DNA of 64,000 bases, from NCBI RefSeq assembly GCF_000003815.2, contig NC_049997.1, forward strand, positions 16,831,967 through 16,895,966, read 5' to 3'. Source of the DNA: Branchiostoma floridae. Lineage: Eukaryota > Chordata > Leptocardii > Amphioxiformes > Branchiostomatidae. Positions 21,501-46,559 of this stretch are shown here, piece by piece. The position numbers and the translations under genes are program-made. The notes under the pieces are model-generated. The model ran no database searches. It worked only from the letters and a program-made list of their open reading frames with translations, and was not told the origin of the DNA. Numbering within the stretch: the first letter of the stretch is position 1; the number at the start of each line of letters is the position of its first letter.

Positions 21501-23931
21501 GTCATGGCGGCCCACACGGGATAGGAGATGGCTATTTTTAAAATACATCGCTAGCTATCTAATCTAGAAACGAAATCCCTCATATTTCTTACACATGTCT
21601 GTCTGATAGCAAAGAATCGCAGGTAATACCTGCGTTTCCTAATTTATATTTACATGTATGAGATAAATTTGATTTCAGGACTTAACTTTCAAGCGATCGC
21701 CATTGCGCTATAGCTATGGAATTTGAACAGGGATAACGTTCTGAAATCCCCACAGGCTAAAGCCGGTATTGACACATTTAACACATGGTTTAGTAAGATA
21801 AGTAATCAGCTATCTTTATAAATAGAGGAACACGAAAAACAAATCTTAACGTCTTACCTTTGAGCGACATTGCGCCTGGTGTGTTCCACTAATCCAAGAG
21901 ATACTCGTTATGAAAACTTATCTGCACGATATATCATGACCGCATGGAAACCACGCGGGAATACATCTGAACCCTGATTCAAAGTGTCGTCTGAAAAAAC
22001 ATGGCTGAAGTCGAACCCCACAAGGAATGGTAAAACAGTTTTAAAAAACGGCCGAATACGTACCTTTGTAGGACCACCACTATAAACTGCTGCTAGTCCT
22101 TTGTTCAAAAGATTAAACATCACTGCTTGAAAGAAACAATCGGCTGTCGGAATGAGGAGAAATCTGACGACAGCTCGCGAACAACAGTCTCTGACAGTTT
22201 TCCCGCCCTTGACAAGCCTGAACAAACAGCTGACAGAGTGGGGAGGGGGGCTGTCACAATATCCCCACGTCACTGACACAAATCTCAAACCCCTCTCTCA
22301 AAAATCTGTACTTCTTGCCTCTAAACCATTAACCAATGTTGTTGAGAGTCTCTTTTTTTTCTCTCTAACGAATGCCCGGATGTTATGTCGTGACGTAAGC
22401 TCTAAAACATGGCGGCCGCGTCAGACGACATTGCGGTGTGACGAAACGGCGCACCCTTGGGCACTGCGTTCTATTTTTGTCAACATGACCATAGAATGGC
22501 TCTTACCAAGGATGTCCCATATTCAGGACCCTCCATATCTATAATAAGCATTTGTGGACGGGTAAGGGTAGCAACGAGCCCGACTGGAAAAATGCATACA
22601 TGCAACAAGTAGCTTCATGCAGTCTGTAATCCTAGAAACTTTAACTCAAACTTCGAATATCAGCATTTGTTTTCAGATTCCCTAGCTGTTTACGCATTAT
22701 GTTTACAGTACCAGACTCCGGTCGGAACTCTTGTACTACAAAAATTGCATGAAAATAAATTCTACACAATTTATGCGAGAGATAACGTTACAATTTACGT
22801 TACAACTTTTAAAGAAATGTTTACCTTATTTGTAAGTACTATGGGACGAAGTTCCCAACTGGTAAGGTAAAGCATTCTCTTTCAGGAAATAATTATTTCA
22901 TAAGGAAACTATCATCGGCTTGTATATTTCCCGCCACTCAACACAGAGATCAGAAGTATGCAGAATTGACCAGAGCCTTCTGTCGTTGACCTAATTTCAA
23001 GCCCGCCGGTGTTGCACCTGTTCCCCGTTTGTCTCCTCTTGGCCTTCAGTTTTGTTCGCTGCAGTTTATCTAGGCATCGCACGGCGGCGCTAGAATTGTC
23101 CCTTCAATGAAAAACTGCTGTTTTACGTTCTTTACACTTAAATGAATAGCAAAATCAAAGTCCTGTCATCCACAATATACTAGTAGTACAAAAGTAGCGT
23201 ATCCTAACCTCAAAGAAAAATAATGTTTTGTTGTCAGTGTTATAATGTAATTTTACAAAAAAAGGGGCAAAGATGTTGACGTTTTGTGTATAGATCGTAT
23301 GATTTCATCGCTGTCATTATCAAATATAAGGTAATATCCTATCGCACCATATTGATTATTTCTTTCATCATATCATAAATAATTTTTTTCAATAGTAGTC
23401 AGCCTTTTGTATAATCATAATCATAATCAAGGGAAAAAAATCAAAACTATCGCTACGTATCGGAAGCCATTGACACAGGGTTTAAAGTCCAATATCTATG
23501 TTTATGTATTTAGCCTTTTTGTGCTTTCAATAATGATAATGTGAAAGTAAACAGAATAGAAGGGTTGGGCCAAATGTACACAGCTTGATACACAATCAAT
23601 TAGCAAATTCTTAAAGTTAAATTTAAATTTGCTATTACCTATGCAAACCGTTTGGCGAGTCGTCATCCATTTCCGGATACGTCACTTCCTGCAACGTACG
23701 CGCTACTCAGAAGTCCGTAGGATCCGTATTATTGCACAACGGAGTTAATACGTGATATATTACGTATGCAGCTGGATCCCTTGCCGGGCCTTGCGCAAAT
23801 TTTCCGAATTTACCTCGCAGGAAGCATTTTTTTCCTTGTGCCACTCTCATGAGCCAGTTTGTGTCGGCGTCCGTGAAACTTCGTTCGTCCAACAGTGAAG
23901 CTAGTAGCCGTTTCAGCAACCGATTCGGCAT
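2866..23931 (-). CDS. Ankyrin-repeat protein, 21-exon gene, 677 residues predicted
   Basis: Exons in transcript order: 23931-23814, 22122-22064, 20142-20047, 17285-17190, 15928-15815, 15290-15207, 14618-14526, 14239-14141, 11533-11435, 10663-10565, 9897-9799, 9502-9404, 8765-8667, 8180-8082, 7817-7719, 6669-6571, 5958-5860, 5652-5554, 5387-5289, 4817-4719, 2952-2866. All junctions are GT..AG, the phases agree, and the total is 2034 bp. Residues 1-59 form a helical-looking N-terminus, 60-189 a Ser/Pro/Lys-rich linker, 190-649 fourteen ankyrin repeats, and 650-677 an acidic tail ending in TAG. Repeats show the family pattern (G-x-TPLH, A-x-x-GH-x-x-VV-x-x-L, G-A-D-x-N). Ankyrin repeats bind partner proteins; no enzymatic domain is visible. 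There is no signal peptide, so an intracellular scaffold or adaptor role is inferred. The ankyrin exons are very secure. Exons 1-3 are less so, because an alternative start exists at 20106. Confidence 0.85.
2953..4718. other. Last ankyrin intron
   Basis: 1.77 kb with one foldback repeat (3346-3483). No further ankyrin exon is visible, and the short ORFs lack splice support. Confidence 0.6.
3346..3483. repeat. AT-rich foldback repeat
   Basis: TTTCTGTTTTTGGGATTTTT at the left and AAAAATCCCAAAAACAGAAA at the right are inverted copies around an AT-rich core. It lies in the last ankyrin intron (2952-4719). Confidence 0.7.
4719..14239 (-). CDS. Ankyrin gene exons 8-20: thirteen one-repeat exons
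   Basis: Thirteen exons, each exactly 99 bp, phase 0 in and out, each encode one 33-residue ankyrin repeat. Starts in transcript order: DGEIALHIAAQ (14239), DGDTPLHNASR (11533), KGDTSLHLSAE (10663), NGITVLHAAAD (9897), NGESSLHKAAM (9502), NGHTVIHCAAI (8765), DGDLALHKAAT (8180), YEYTPLYNAAL (7817), NGNTALHEAVS (6669), YGSSMLFNAAI (5958), GDSTALHEAAA (5652), YNHSVLHKAAF (5387), DGDTPLHIGSC (4817). Introns always fall just before the beta-turn. Repeats beginning with Tyr (7817, 5958, 5387, and the shortened 14618) form a subclass and replace the usual Asp/Asn-Gly. Confidence 0.93.
6241..6526. repeat. Compound TG / TCTC microsatellite
   Basis: A TG-rich tract (with ATGTATG) to about 6400, then GTCTCTCTCT repeats to 6526. 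It sits 45 bp from the ankyrin exon at 6571 and makes several spurious ORFs. Confidence 0.95.
11083..11284. repeat. Foldback MITE with long arms
   Basis: The arms include GGAAGCGTGATGACGTCAGG and its inverted partner CCTGACGTCAACGCGCTTCC, extending through CAGAAAGATGG/CCATCTTTCTG, about 70-80 bp per arm. Related CTGACGTCATCCTCTGACTT occurs near 9012. It lies in the ankyrin intron between exons 9 and 10. Confidence 0.75.
11585..13737 (+). mobile_element. 2.15-kb terminal-inverted-repeat element with TA flanks
   Basis: Left end TAGGCATAGCGAACC (11585-11599) is the exact reverse complement of right end GGTTCGCTATGCCTA (13723-13737): a 13-bp inverted repeat plus a TA duplication. The left 300 bp is GC/CpG-rich, and the rest is AT-rich with many ATTAG motifs. 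No transposase is visible, so it is probably non-autonomous; TA targets are typical of Tc1/mariner-like elements. It lies in the ankyrin intron between exons 8 and 9, opposite to that gene if its internal ORF marks its direction. Confidence 0.65.
12008..12755 (+). CDS. Possible spliced ORF inside the TA-flanked element, 82 residues
   Basis: A consensus donor (AAAA/GTAAGT at 12008/12009) and acceptor (tgtttttcag at 12507) bracket a possible intron. Splicing makes an ATG across the junction and opens a frame beginning MDEEDSQKTFAGTLFTGWIK and ending ISSCHLS then TAG. An earlier ATG (11997, MASK) in another frame would run only 25 codons through the same junction. No family is recognised, and there may be no protein product. 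Confidence 0.3.
14526..14618 (-). CDS. Ankyrin gene exon 7: shortened first repeat
   Basis: This exon is 93 bp (31 codons), two codons shorter than the thirteen that follow. It begins YGDLCNAALIGNHDVVEKLL and ends in ERDK at donor AAG/GTGAGA. The missing residues fall in the TPLH turn, where the sequence reads YGDLCNAAL, while the inner helices and the G-x-D-V-N ending are kept. It probably forms the N-terminal cap of the repeat solenoid. Confidence 0.85.
14948..15159. repeat. MITE family 2, copy 1
   Basis: GTAACGCTAGTTCACCTTTA at the left and an inverted, imperfect ACGGATAAACGTTAC at the right. Inside are a TGATAGTTTCAAA and TTTGAAACTACCGTCC inverted pair. It lies in the ankyrin intron between exons 6 and 7. 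Confidence 0.65.
15207..17285 (-). CDS. Ankyrin gene exons 4-6 (linker region)
   Basis: Exon 4 (17285-17190, 32 codons, begins DGESPDMPPVSTRSTGDAMK), exon 5 (15928-15815, 38 codons, begins VGVDVAQKKEDPDVGFVGML) and exon 6 (15290-15207, 28 codons, begins GEKPAAVVEPHRSSIHSSLP) are all phase 0 at both ends. They encode polar, Pro/Ser/Ala-rich sequence with no recognised domain, presumably a flexible linker before the repeats. Because each is phase-symmetric, any of them could be skipped without breaking the frame. Confidence 0.75.
15322..15406. repeat. Perfect 85-bp palindrome
   Basis: Two exact 42-bp arms are separated by a single T at 15364. The arm begins ATAAAGTATACACTGTTGTA and ends ATTGCCATCTG. 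It lies in the ankyrin intron between exons 5 and 6. Confidence 0.97.
15938..16150. repeat. GGAC/GGAT minisatellite
   Basis: Tandem GGACGGAT and GGACGGAC units with GAAGAAAGGAT inserts. It begins about 10 bp upstream (in transcript sense) of ankyrin exon 5 and generates low-complexity ORFs. Confidence 0.93.
16401..16620. repeat. MITE family 2, copy 2
   Basis: TTAACACTAGTTCACCTTTA and GATAAAGGTGAAGTAGCGTT form the ends. The inner GGTGGTTTCAAAATG pairs with ATATGAAACCACCATTCG. It is the best-preserved foldback of the three copies in this window. Confidence 0.75.
16647..17179 (-). mobile_element. 5'-truncated non-LTR retrotransposon (LINE) fragment
   Basis: The minus strand encodes the C-terminus of a non-LTR reverse-transcriptase polyprotein (open to a stop at 16764). 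It includes RKLQIVQNRACRLLLKC and GKRTFLYRAIMLWNSLP, both typical of CR1/L2/Jockey-like elements. After the stop comes a roughly 115-bp 3' UTR ending AATAAACAACAAC. The copy is flanked by AAGTTGTT at 16639-16646 and 17180-17187, a plausible 8-bp target duplication. It lies in the same orientation as the ankyrin gene, inside the intron after exon 4. It is a dead copy lacking endonuclease and polymerase domains. Confidence 0.85.
17286..20046. other. Ankyrin intron 3
   Basis: AT-rich, unique-looking sequence. I see no exon, element ends or tandem repeats in it. Confidence 0.55.
20047..20142 (-). CDS. Ankyrin gene exon 3, or alternative first exon
   Basis: This is a 96-bp phase-0 exon between acceptor atattcag/AGC and donor AAG/GTACGG, open throughout. 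It contains ATG at 20106 in a fair context (A at -3), which reads MPNTGVLKSTAVPSIARDYK into exon 4. About 80 bp upstream of that ATG on the same strand is a TATA-like sequence (20194-20185), so this could be a first exon with a short leader. In that case an upstream ATG in another frame (GATGAGAC) would start a 10-codon upstream ORF overlapping the start. Confidence 0.65.
20185..20194 (-). promoter_or_regulatory. Possible internal TATA box for an alternative ankyrin transcript
   Basis: The minus strand reads TTATATAAAG about 80 bp before the in-frame ATG at 20106. The spacing would place a transcription start near 20155 with a leader of about 50 nt. This is based on motif and position only; chance occurrence in AT-rich DNA is quite possible. 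Confidence 0.3.
20195..23813. other. Ankyrin introns 1-2 region
   Basis: It contains exon 2 (22064-22122). There is also an orphan exon-like piece at 21857-21887 on the minus strand (TGGAACACACCAGGCGCAAT, ending in donor AAAG/GTAAGA) whose phase does not fit the ankyrin gene. Nothing else is recognised. Confidence 0.5.
22064..23931 (-). CDS. Ankyrin gene exons 1-2 (N-terminal domain)
   Basis: Exon 1 (23931-23814) opens with ATG and encodes 39 codons plus one base. It reads MPNRLLKRLLASLLDERSFT and ends at donor CGAG/GTAAAT. Exon 2 (22122-22064) follows a good pyrimidine tract (ttgtttctttcaagcag) and supplies the two missing bases, making a Val codon, then MFNLLNKGLAAVYSGGPTK and donor AAG/GTACGT. 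The phase match (1 into 1, then 0) and the next phase-0 exon at 20142 support joining them to the ankyrin exons. The segment is rich in Leu, Lys and Arg and looks alpha-helical. I do not recognise the domain. Exons 1-2 could instead belong to a separate short minus-strand gene. Confidence 0.6.
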
Positions 23932-24020
23932 CGAGATTCAACTCTTATAGTATCAGGATACAGCCATAGTCGATAATCCAATTGGCCAGCTAGATTTTTT
24001 CAATATCTTCAACGGAAATA
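23932..24020. promoter_or_regulatory. Shared head-to-head promoter (ankyrin gene / JmjC gene)
   Basis: Only 89 bp separate the proposed start codons at 23931 (minus) and 24021 (plus). The interval contains the palindrome CCAATTGG, a CCAAT box readable on both strands, and TATA-like ACTATAAGAG on the minus side. A compact bidirectional promoter is inferred. It depends on ankyrin exon 1 being real. Confidence 0.5.
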
Positions 24021-27000
24021 ATGTATTTCCTCCTAGTATGCAGCAAATGTATGCTGTTAACTATTGTCGTCGTACTATTGGCTTCTGTTTTGGACTCAAA
24101 CGGGTTGAGACATCCGCCTGGCCACTTACAACCACTGGGGTCACATCAACCCCCGACCGGACAGGTGAGTGCTTGTCAGTAATCCCAGACCAAGGTGAGT
24201 ACTTGTCAGTAATTTTCGACCAAGCAGATGTTAGAGAAGATGATCAGGTTTACTCACTTCCCATAGCCTGGATACATGGCCCCAGTCCGAGTTCGATAAC
24301 GTAGGGGCCGGGGGAGCCGGCTGCTGTACAATTTTCTTAGGGGCATGTTGGCCCTAGAACCGAGGAGTTGGGCTGTATATGCCCTGGAAACAGTCTGGCA
24401 TCCAGGCTAGACTGACCACAGTAATTGACTGTTAGCCTCGCAGTGTCTTTCAATCATAATATGTGTCTCATTGACCTTGTCTTTAGTAAAAGCATTCTAC
24501 TGCGAACCTTAGGTCGAATCAGTCGACGCCATTCATTCACCAGAAGATTTCTACCGCCGTTACGTGGCCCCGGGAAGACCAGTAATTCTCTCGGGGGCAG
24601 CACGACTTTTCCCCGCTTACAGGAGATGGAATGACTGGTACCTAATGGCTCGATACGGAAATAGAGAGGTAAGTCTGTAGTTTCTATACCGATCACATTT
24701 CAACTACAACTCACCTAAGTAATCTCCAAGCAGATCCTACGATAGCATAAGATAGTATCAAAAGCAACAAGGGACATATTTTAGCAACACTTCGGCGTGG
24801 TTAACAAAAGTAAACAGTGACCTCGCGTGTGGCTTTTCCTGATTAGTAAACTTTGACATTAAAATGCTTGCCTGACCTCACCTGAAGAGCAAGGTAGATA
24901 GACAGGTTAGTTGTTGTTTCAGACAAAGGTCACTTCATAACGGATGGTCGAACACAGAAAGAAACAATGTATTGCTCTGGGGTGGTGCTTTGGTGGTATC
25001 TCACTGCACTTTGGCCACCGATGTGGCACTGCGGGGTTTGTTCACTGTGGCACTGTTGTGTTACTTTTGCCATTTTTTTACATTTATAATATTGCGTAAT
25101 ACTTAAAAGTATGACTTAGAAGCTAAGACAACAAATACACCACCTTTACCGAGAAAGCAATGCAAACAGAACGCTACAGTCATGCGTTCAAACTAATTCA
25201 CTGCTGGGTAGTTTCTTTTCCACTTTCTGGTAGCATGCCGACTGACTACTCATTCATATCTCAATACTTCACATTATTGTTTACAGATGCAAGTTGACGC
25301 AAAGAAAGAGGTACAGGATAGCCATAATGAAGACATGAAACTTCTGGACTTTTTACAACGTTATAAACATTCTGATCTCTACATGGTTGACAGAATTCCA
25401 AAGGTAAGGTGAAATTTATCTTTTTGCCTTAAAGTGGCTTTAATCTTTTCTCAGTTAAGGTTGTATCTCACTATCTTTTTTGTTTAGAATTTAGATATTG
25501 CGTAATACGTATAAACATGAATTTGAAGACAACAAAGTACACAAAACGTAAGAAAAGTAATCTCTAAAATTCTTTATCTCTAAAATTCGTTGAGTAATAG
25601 ACAATCATTCGAACCCCGCAGTGCCACACCGGTGCCCTAGTGCAGTCAGATACCATCTTTAACATTCAATGATAAAATGTTATGTATTGGAAAGTTCACA
25701 ATGATACAGATAAGACAAAATGTTATTTTATGAAAACTAACATTTTACAGATGTACTAGAACTTTTGTTAAATAAATGTTCTTCTCTTCTTGAATGTCTA
25801 CCGCGCTAGGCTATGATGAAAGAACTCTACCTCCCCCAAAGTTTAGCCTGCGGTGGTTTCGCCCAGCGTTTTCAGGACATCAATCTGTGGTTGTCCAACG
25901 GAGGGACAACCTCCACCTTACACATGGACAACATGGACAACCTCAACTGTATGGTTAGCGGAACAAAAGACTGGTTCCTCTTGGAAAAACACGTCAATGA
26001 AAAATTGAATTTACATCACGACGATGGAGAAGAGATTGCAGTTGACGTTGAACGGTATTTTTGTTTATATACACTCATATTACTGGTTAGCGCCCTCTTG
26101 TGGAACATACAGAAACTACAGTGCGGAAATACAAGCCAGATTGCTCACAGTCAAAAAACAATACTTTACTCATTACTGTGTGAAGTAAAACAACTCTATG
26201 TTAAAATTTCCGAACTTCTGGTCGGTCTTAATGAAGTACTGTGACATGTCACTTTCAAAACTCCCTCACACGTGACTTTCCAGAAACGTGACGTCACAAG
26301 CGTGTCGAAGGTTACTGAGAACCAAAATTCTACAACATAGCACCGTTACAAAATTCTTATTAGTTTCAATTCGTAATTCTAATGTTGAGTACATTTGTTG
26401 TGCAGTTACTAGTATTCTTTCCCATGTTTCACTCCCTAGAGTTGACATGTACCGGTACCCTGCTCTCAGTATCATCCCATGGTGGTCCGCCAAAGTGCCT
26501 CCTGGCGACTGTCTGTATGTACCGCAGGGTTGGTTCCATCACGTCCGATCACACGGCAGAAACATGGCGGTCAACATCTGGTGGACACCGATGTCTGTCT
26601 TCAACCACTCGGACTGTAGCAGTAGAGATTATTGTGCTAACGTTCAACTCAGTTCGCTGAAATTCAGACCAGGGATACAAATAAGGTGATATGACAAAAA
26701 AAAAATTGTTTTTAGCAAACGATTTGAACTGTGCATGCGTGGTGTCAAAAGTTAAGGTTCCTGACTTCAAACAATCATGGGCTAGACGTGTGTTGTTGAC
26801 GTTTCACCTTTGACATATTACCCATAATGCGTCACACCAAACATGCGCTGTTCAAACATTACTGCCAAATGTGTCTGTAGGGACAGAAGGACCTTCGGTC
26901 TAAGGTTAAGTCTGTAACTAAAGGATAATAGCTATAATATGATGATAGATGAAATATATATGGCTCAATACAGCATATAGTTAATATTGTTAGAGAATTT

Positions 27001-28081
27001 CACTGTTAACGTTATATCTATTTAAGTTGTAAGCAAGAAAAACAATTTTTTTCAGCACAAGATATATCTAATAAAAAGGTGATCGCTGTATTAGCTGAGA
27101 TGGCTGGCCGAGCAATTTACATCTATTTATGGCGACTTCGGTCAAAGCAAAAATACAACACATGTGACTGTAGAAACTGTGGACACCTTTTGGTGATCCT
27201 TTAGATTCTTTTGTCTTATAACACAGGCGTTAAGGTGCCTGAATTCAGCATACTTTTTTGTCTAAATCAGTTCTGACTTCATATGCAACCCTTCTAGCTC
27301 TTTTAAAGTGTTTCCCCCTACGTATACGTAACCCAGGTTCGTCTTGAAGACTTTGTTAGAAGAGTACGGAGGGGAGTTACAAAAAGAGATGGTACAGTCA
27401 CTGGTACTTCACCATGGAGAGAGGATCATAACAGACACCGTCTTTACAGAGTTTGATCTGAACAGTGACGGTTGCCTAAGTGTTGCAGAGATAGAAGCAA
27501 TAAAGGTAAGAAGAAATTTATGTAAAGCCATAGTAGTTTATTGTGCAGAATGTTTCTCAAATATGTGTTATGTGTCATCATTATAATCTACCATTACCTA
27601 ATTCAGTTGATTTGTTATTTGACAAGAAATCGGTTCTTGTAATACTGTAACATTTGATTTGATTTGTTACGTAGTTTCGTTGTATTGATGCATACTGCCA
27701 AGACTGCCCTTGAAATAAGAATAGGCACGAAGGTGTGCGGGGAAATTTCGCTTGGTGGCGCTGCAGTAAGAAGGATGCAGTTCCAAACGCAAGTTGTACT
27801 TAGTAAACATCGTACATTTTGATTGCAGCTGTAGCTACGATACCAGTTCCGTGTTCTGTTCTGTTATATATCATGGAACAACATTAGCAAGAAAAATATT
27901 GACATTCCAGGCCTCTTGGGTGGACTGTTGCTTTACATTTTATATTAATATTGTGAGATTCTATAACTTTTCTCTATCGTTACAGGAGACGACAATTGAA
28001 GTCTTGTTACCTGATGTACAGTTACATGGAGTCAACACCTATGGAAGATGCCAGGCTTACAACAATACATGTTCTGCATAG
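24021..28081 (+). CDS. JmjC-domain 2-oxoglutarate oxygenase with signal sequence and EF-hand, 390 residues
   Basis: Exons: 24021-24164, 24513-24668, 25287-25403, 25810-26054, 26440-26685, 27337-27505, 27986-28081. The total is 1173 bp with consistent phases. Residues 11-24 (MLLTIVVVLLASVL) form a signal peptide or signal anchor. Residues about 55-260 form the JmjC/cupin domain: an N-terminal EDFYRRYVAPGRPVILSGAA segment, iron ligands His177-x-Asp179 (TLHMDNMDNL), Lys192 as candidate 2-oxoglutarate anchor (SGTKDW), and PPGDCLYVPQGWFHHV with the distal His at 254 or 255, followed by AVNIWW. Residues 343-354 (DLNSDGCLSVAE) are a canonical EF-hand loop. Family members hydroxylate or demethylate protein or RNA substrates; the substrate here is unknown. 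The signal sequence implies the ER, secretory pathway or cell surface, so a histone demethylase role is unlikely. No KDEL-type tail is seen. Confidence 0.9.
24264..24409. repeat. MITE with TAGCCTGGAT ends
   Basis: TAGCCTGGAT at 24264 and ATCCAGGCTA ending at 24409 are inverted. Purine-rich GGGGCCGGGGGAGCCGG lies inside. It is in JmjC intron 1. Confidence 0.55.
24992..25143. repeat. Partial copy of the GGTGGTATCT MITE, left part
   Basis: It starts GGTGGTATCTCACTGCAC and follows the 43187 copy through ATATTGCGTAATAC and ACAACAAATACAC, then stops. It lies in the JmjC intron just upstream of exon 3. Confidence 0.7.
25459..25657. repeat. Partial copy of the GGTGGTATCT MITE, internally deleted
   Basis: It starts GGTTGTATCTCACT, lacks most of the left terminal repeat, then follows the family through ATATTGCGTAATAC to CGAACCCCGCAGTGCC and ends GATACCATC. 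It lies just downstream of JmjC exon 3. Confidence 0.7.
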
Positions 28082-28179
28082 AACATTCAACTAAGTCCCC
28101 CCAAAAAACTACACTCAATGAATGCACCATGAAACCTGGATGTCTATTGAATATTTGATTTGTGAAATCCAAACGACAC

Positions 28180-28185
28180 AATAAA
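28180..28185 (+). terminator. Poly(A) signal of the JmjC gene
   Basis: AATAAA lies 99 bp after the TAG stop codon. This gives a short 3' UTR of about 120 nt. Confidence 0.75.
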
Positions 28186-28278
28186 ATGTATAATAACATG
28201 CTGCGTTTCCTCACATAACTTGTAAACGGATAATCATTTTTTTAGGTCCGCATTGTCATTTCTTGACATCGGAACATA

Positions 28279-28284
28279 TTTATT
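28279..28284 (-). terminator. Poly(A) signal of the esterase gene
   Basis: The minus strand reads AATAAA 360 bp after the esterase stop codon. It faces the JmjC poly(A) signal about 94 bp away, so the two transcripts end almost back to back. Confidence 0.6.
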
Positions 28285-28643
28285 AATGTTAGATGTCTAC
28301 GGAACTCTGGGTCTAATGTTACAGTTCTACACTAGTTTACGCTTTACAAATGCCGGAGTCCAACGCACAATACTACATCTCGGACACGTCCAATATGCAG
28401 TCCCATGCGCAATACAATACTGGTAGTCCCATGCGCAATACTACATCGGGAACATGTTCAATATGCTGATTTGTACAGATCGGGGACTCACTCTAGATAT
28501 CACCGTACAGTTCGGGCCTGGGTCTCACGTTACAGTTCTCCACTTGTACGTTAATGCTTTACAAACACTGGTAGTTACAGTACTGTTAGAGTAGCCAGGG
28601 AAAAAGTTGTATTGTAATTGTTGTATACGTAACTTTAGAATTT

Positions 28644-45173
<16,530 letters not shown>

Positions 45174-46559
45174 CTTGGTTTGGTTACTTGTGGACTGAGT
45201 CTGAAGAACAAGCGGTTGACAGTCACGTGTTTTTTTCGTTAGGCCATGTTTATTCAAATATATCGATGACATCCTCTGGGAACCCAAAAACTGATGCGAG
45301 TGTGCGAATAAAAAAAAGTTTCACAAAAAAAAGTTGCCTTTATCATTATGAAATCTAAGTGGTCAGAAGCTTAAGATTAAACGAATGACTGAACACAGAA
45401 TACATGACAAAGGTACCAAACAATACATTCCTCATTTTTGTTCTTTCACATCTTCTTTGACCTGGTAATGTTCCATGACAGTAGTGCAAGTTGTCCGATA
45501 TTAATTTTTGCAATCCACGAAGTATATTTGCTTAATTACTTTCAAGCTGCTTTGTACGATTTAGAGTATGGTTGAAAACTTTTCTTTAGTTTTGAAAAAA
45601 AAAAACGAAAATCTGTGGATGGTATCCATATACTCAAATTAACACGGCCCGTTATATAAGACTGAGGTTGCAAATGTTGACGACTTTGTGACCTCTAATT
45701 TTGTTTTTGACCTTGGTTGTTCTGTATCGTATCTCCAATGACAGTCAAGTTGTATATCTCGTGCAGCGAGCGGATTTTTTAGATGACTTTGCTGTGAACT
45801 TCAAGTGGTGCATATTTGTGAAAGACCTGTTTAATGTTAACTTGAGTGAGGCGTCAAAAGTTCAAGCGCGATACATTGACCATCTGTATACTGAGTGTTG
45901 TTTTTTTCATATCCCACCGAACATTACGCCAGTACGCCACTTCGTCAACGAATTCTAGATTTGAAATACTGATGGAAAATACATTTCTGAGGGCTATTTT
46001 CCTATTAAACTGGAACTACTGATTGTACTTTCTTGACCTCATGATCGTCAGCTCTTAATCTTGTCCCGATAGACAGGGAAAACATCAAAGTGGCCCCTGA
46101 ACTTGCCCGTTCCGAACGACATGCACAAGCGCCATCTAGCGATTTGCCTGAAACTGACAGGCAGATGCAGGAGGAGGGGGTGCATCGCCGTCCTGCAGTC
46201 CGTGCTATAATGCATTTTGCGTTCAGGGGGCGCTAGTGCACTGTGTTTTCATAATTTGCGAAAGGCGTTCGCCAAGTTGTCTCCAACGCAATGTGCATGT
46301 AAAAAAGTCACAGGACCTTAAAATCGACATTAAGTTGAGCTTATTTTTCGCGGAAAATCTATTCTGTTAACCAGATATTGGGCGGGAAAAGTGGCGACTT
46401 GGGGAAATAAATCAAATCATGAATTAAATCCTTATAAACAGTCTGATCCACACAATAATCAAAACGATATCTTCTAAGTACACTTCAAAAAGTAAACTGA
46501 TCCTTCAAAATAGGAAAATTTAATCTTTACTTTGGAGAAAGGCGATTTCTACTCTCTCT
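45174..46559. other. Upstream region of the esterase gene
   Basis: No TATA box or further exon is evident. A plus-strand 85-codon ORF (45701-45958) has no recognised domain or splice context. Confidence 0.5.

Noticed and set aside
21908..22288. 126-codon minus-strand ORF
   Set aside because: Only the 22122-22064 portion has splice sites and fits the ankyrin model; the rest reads into intron.
45701..45958. 85-codon plus-strand ORF
   Set aside because: No domain, splice context or poly(A) signal that I could support.
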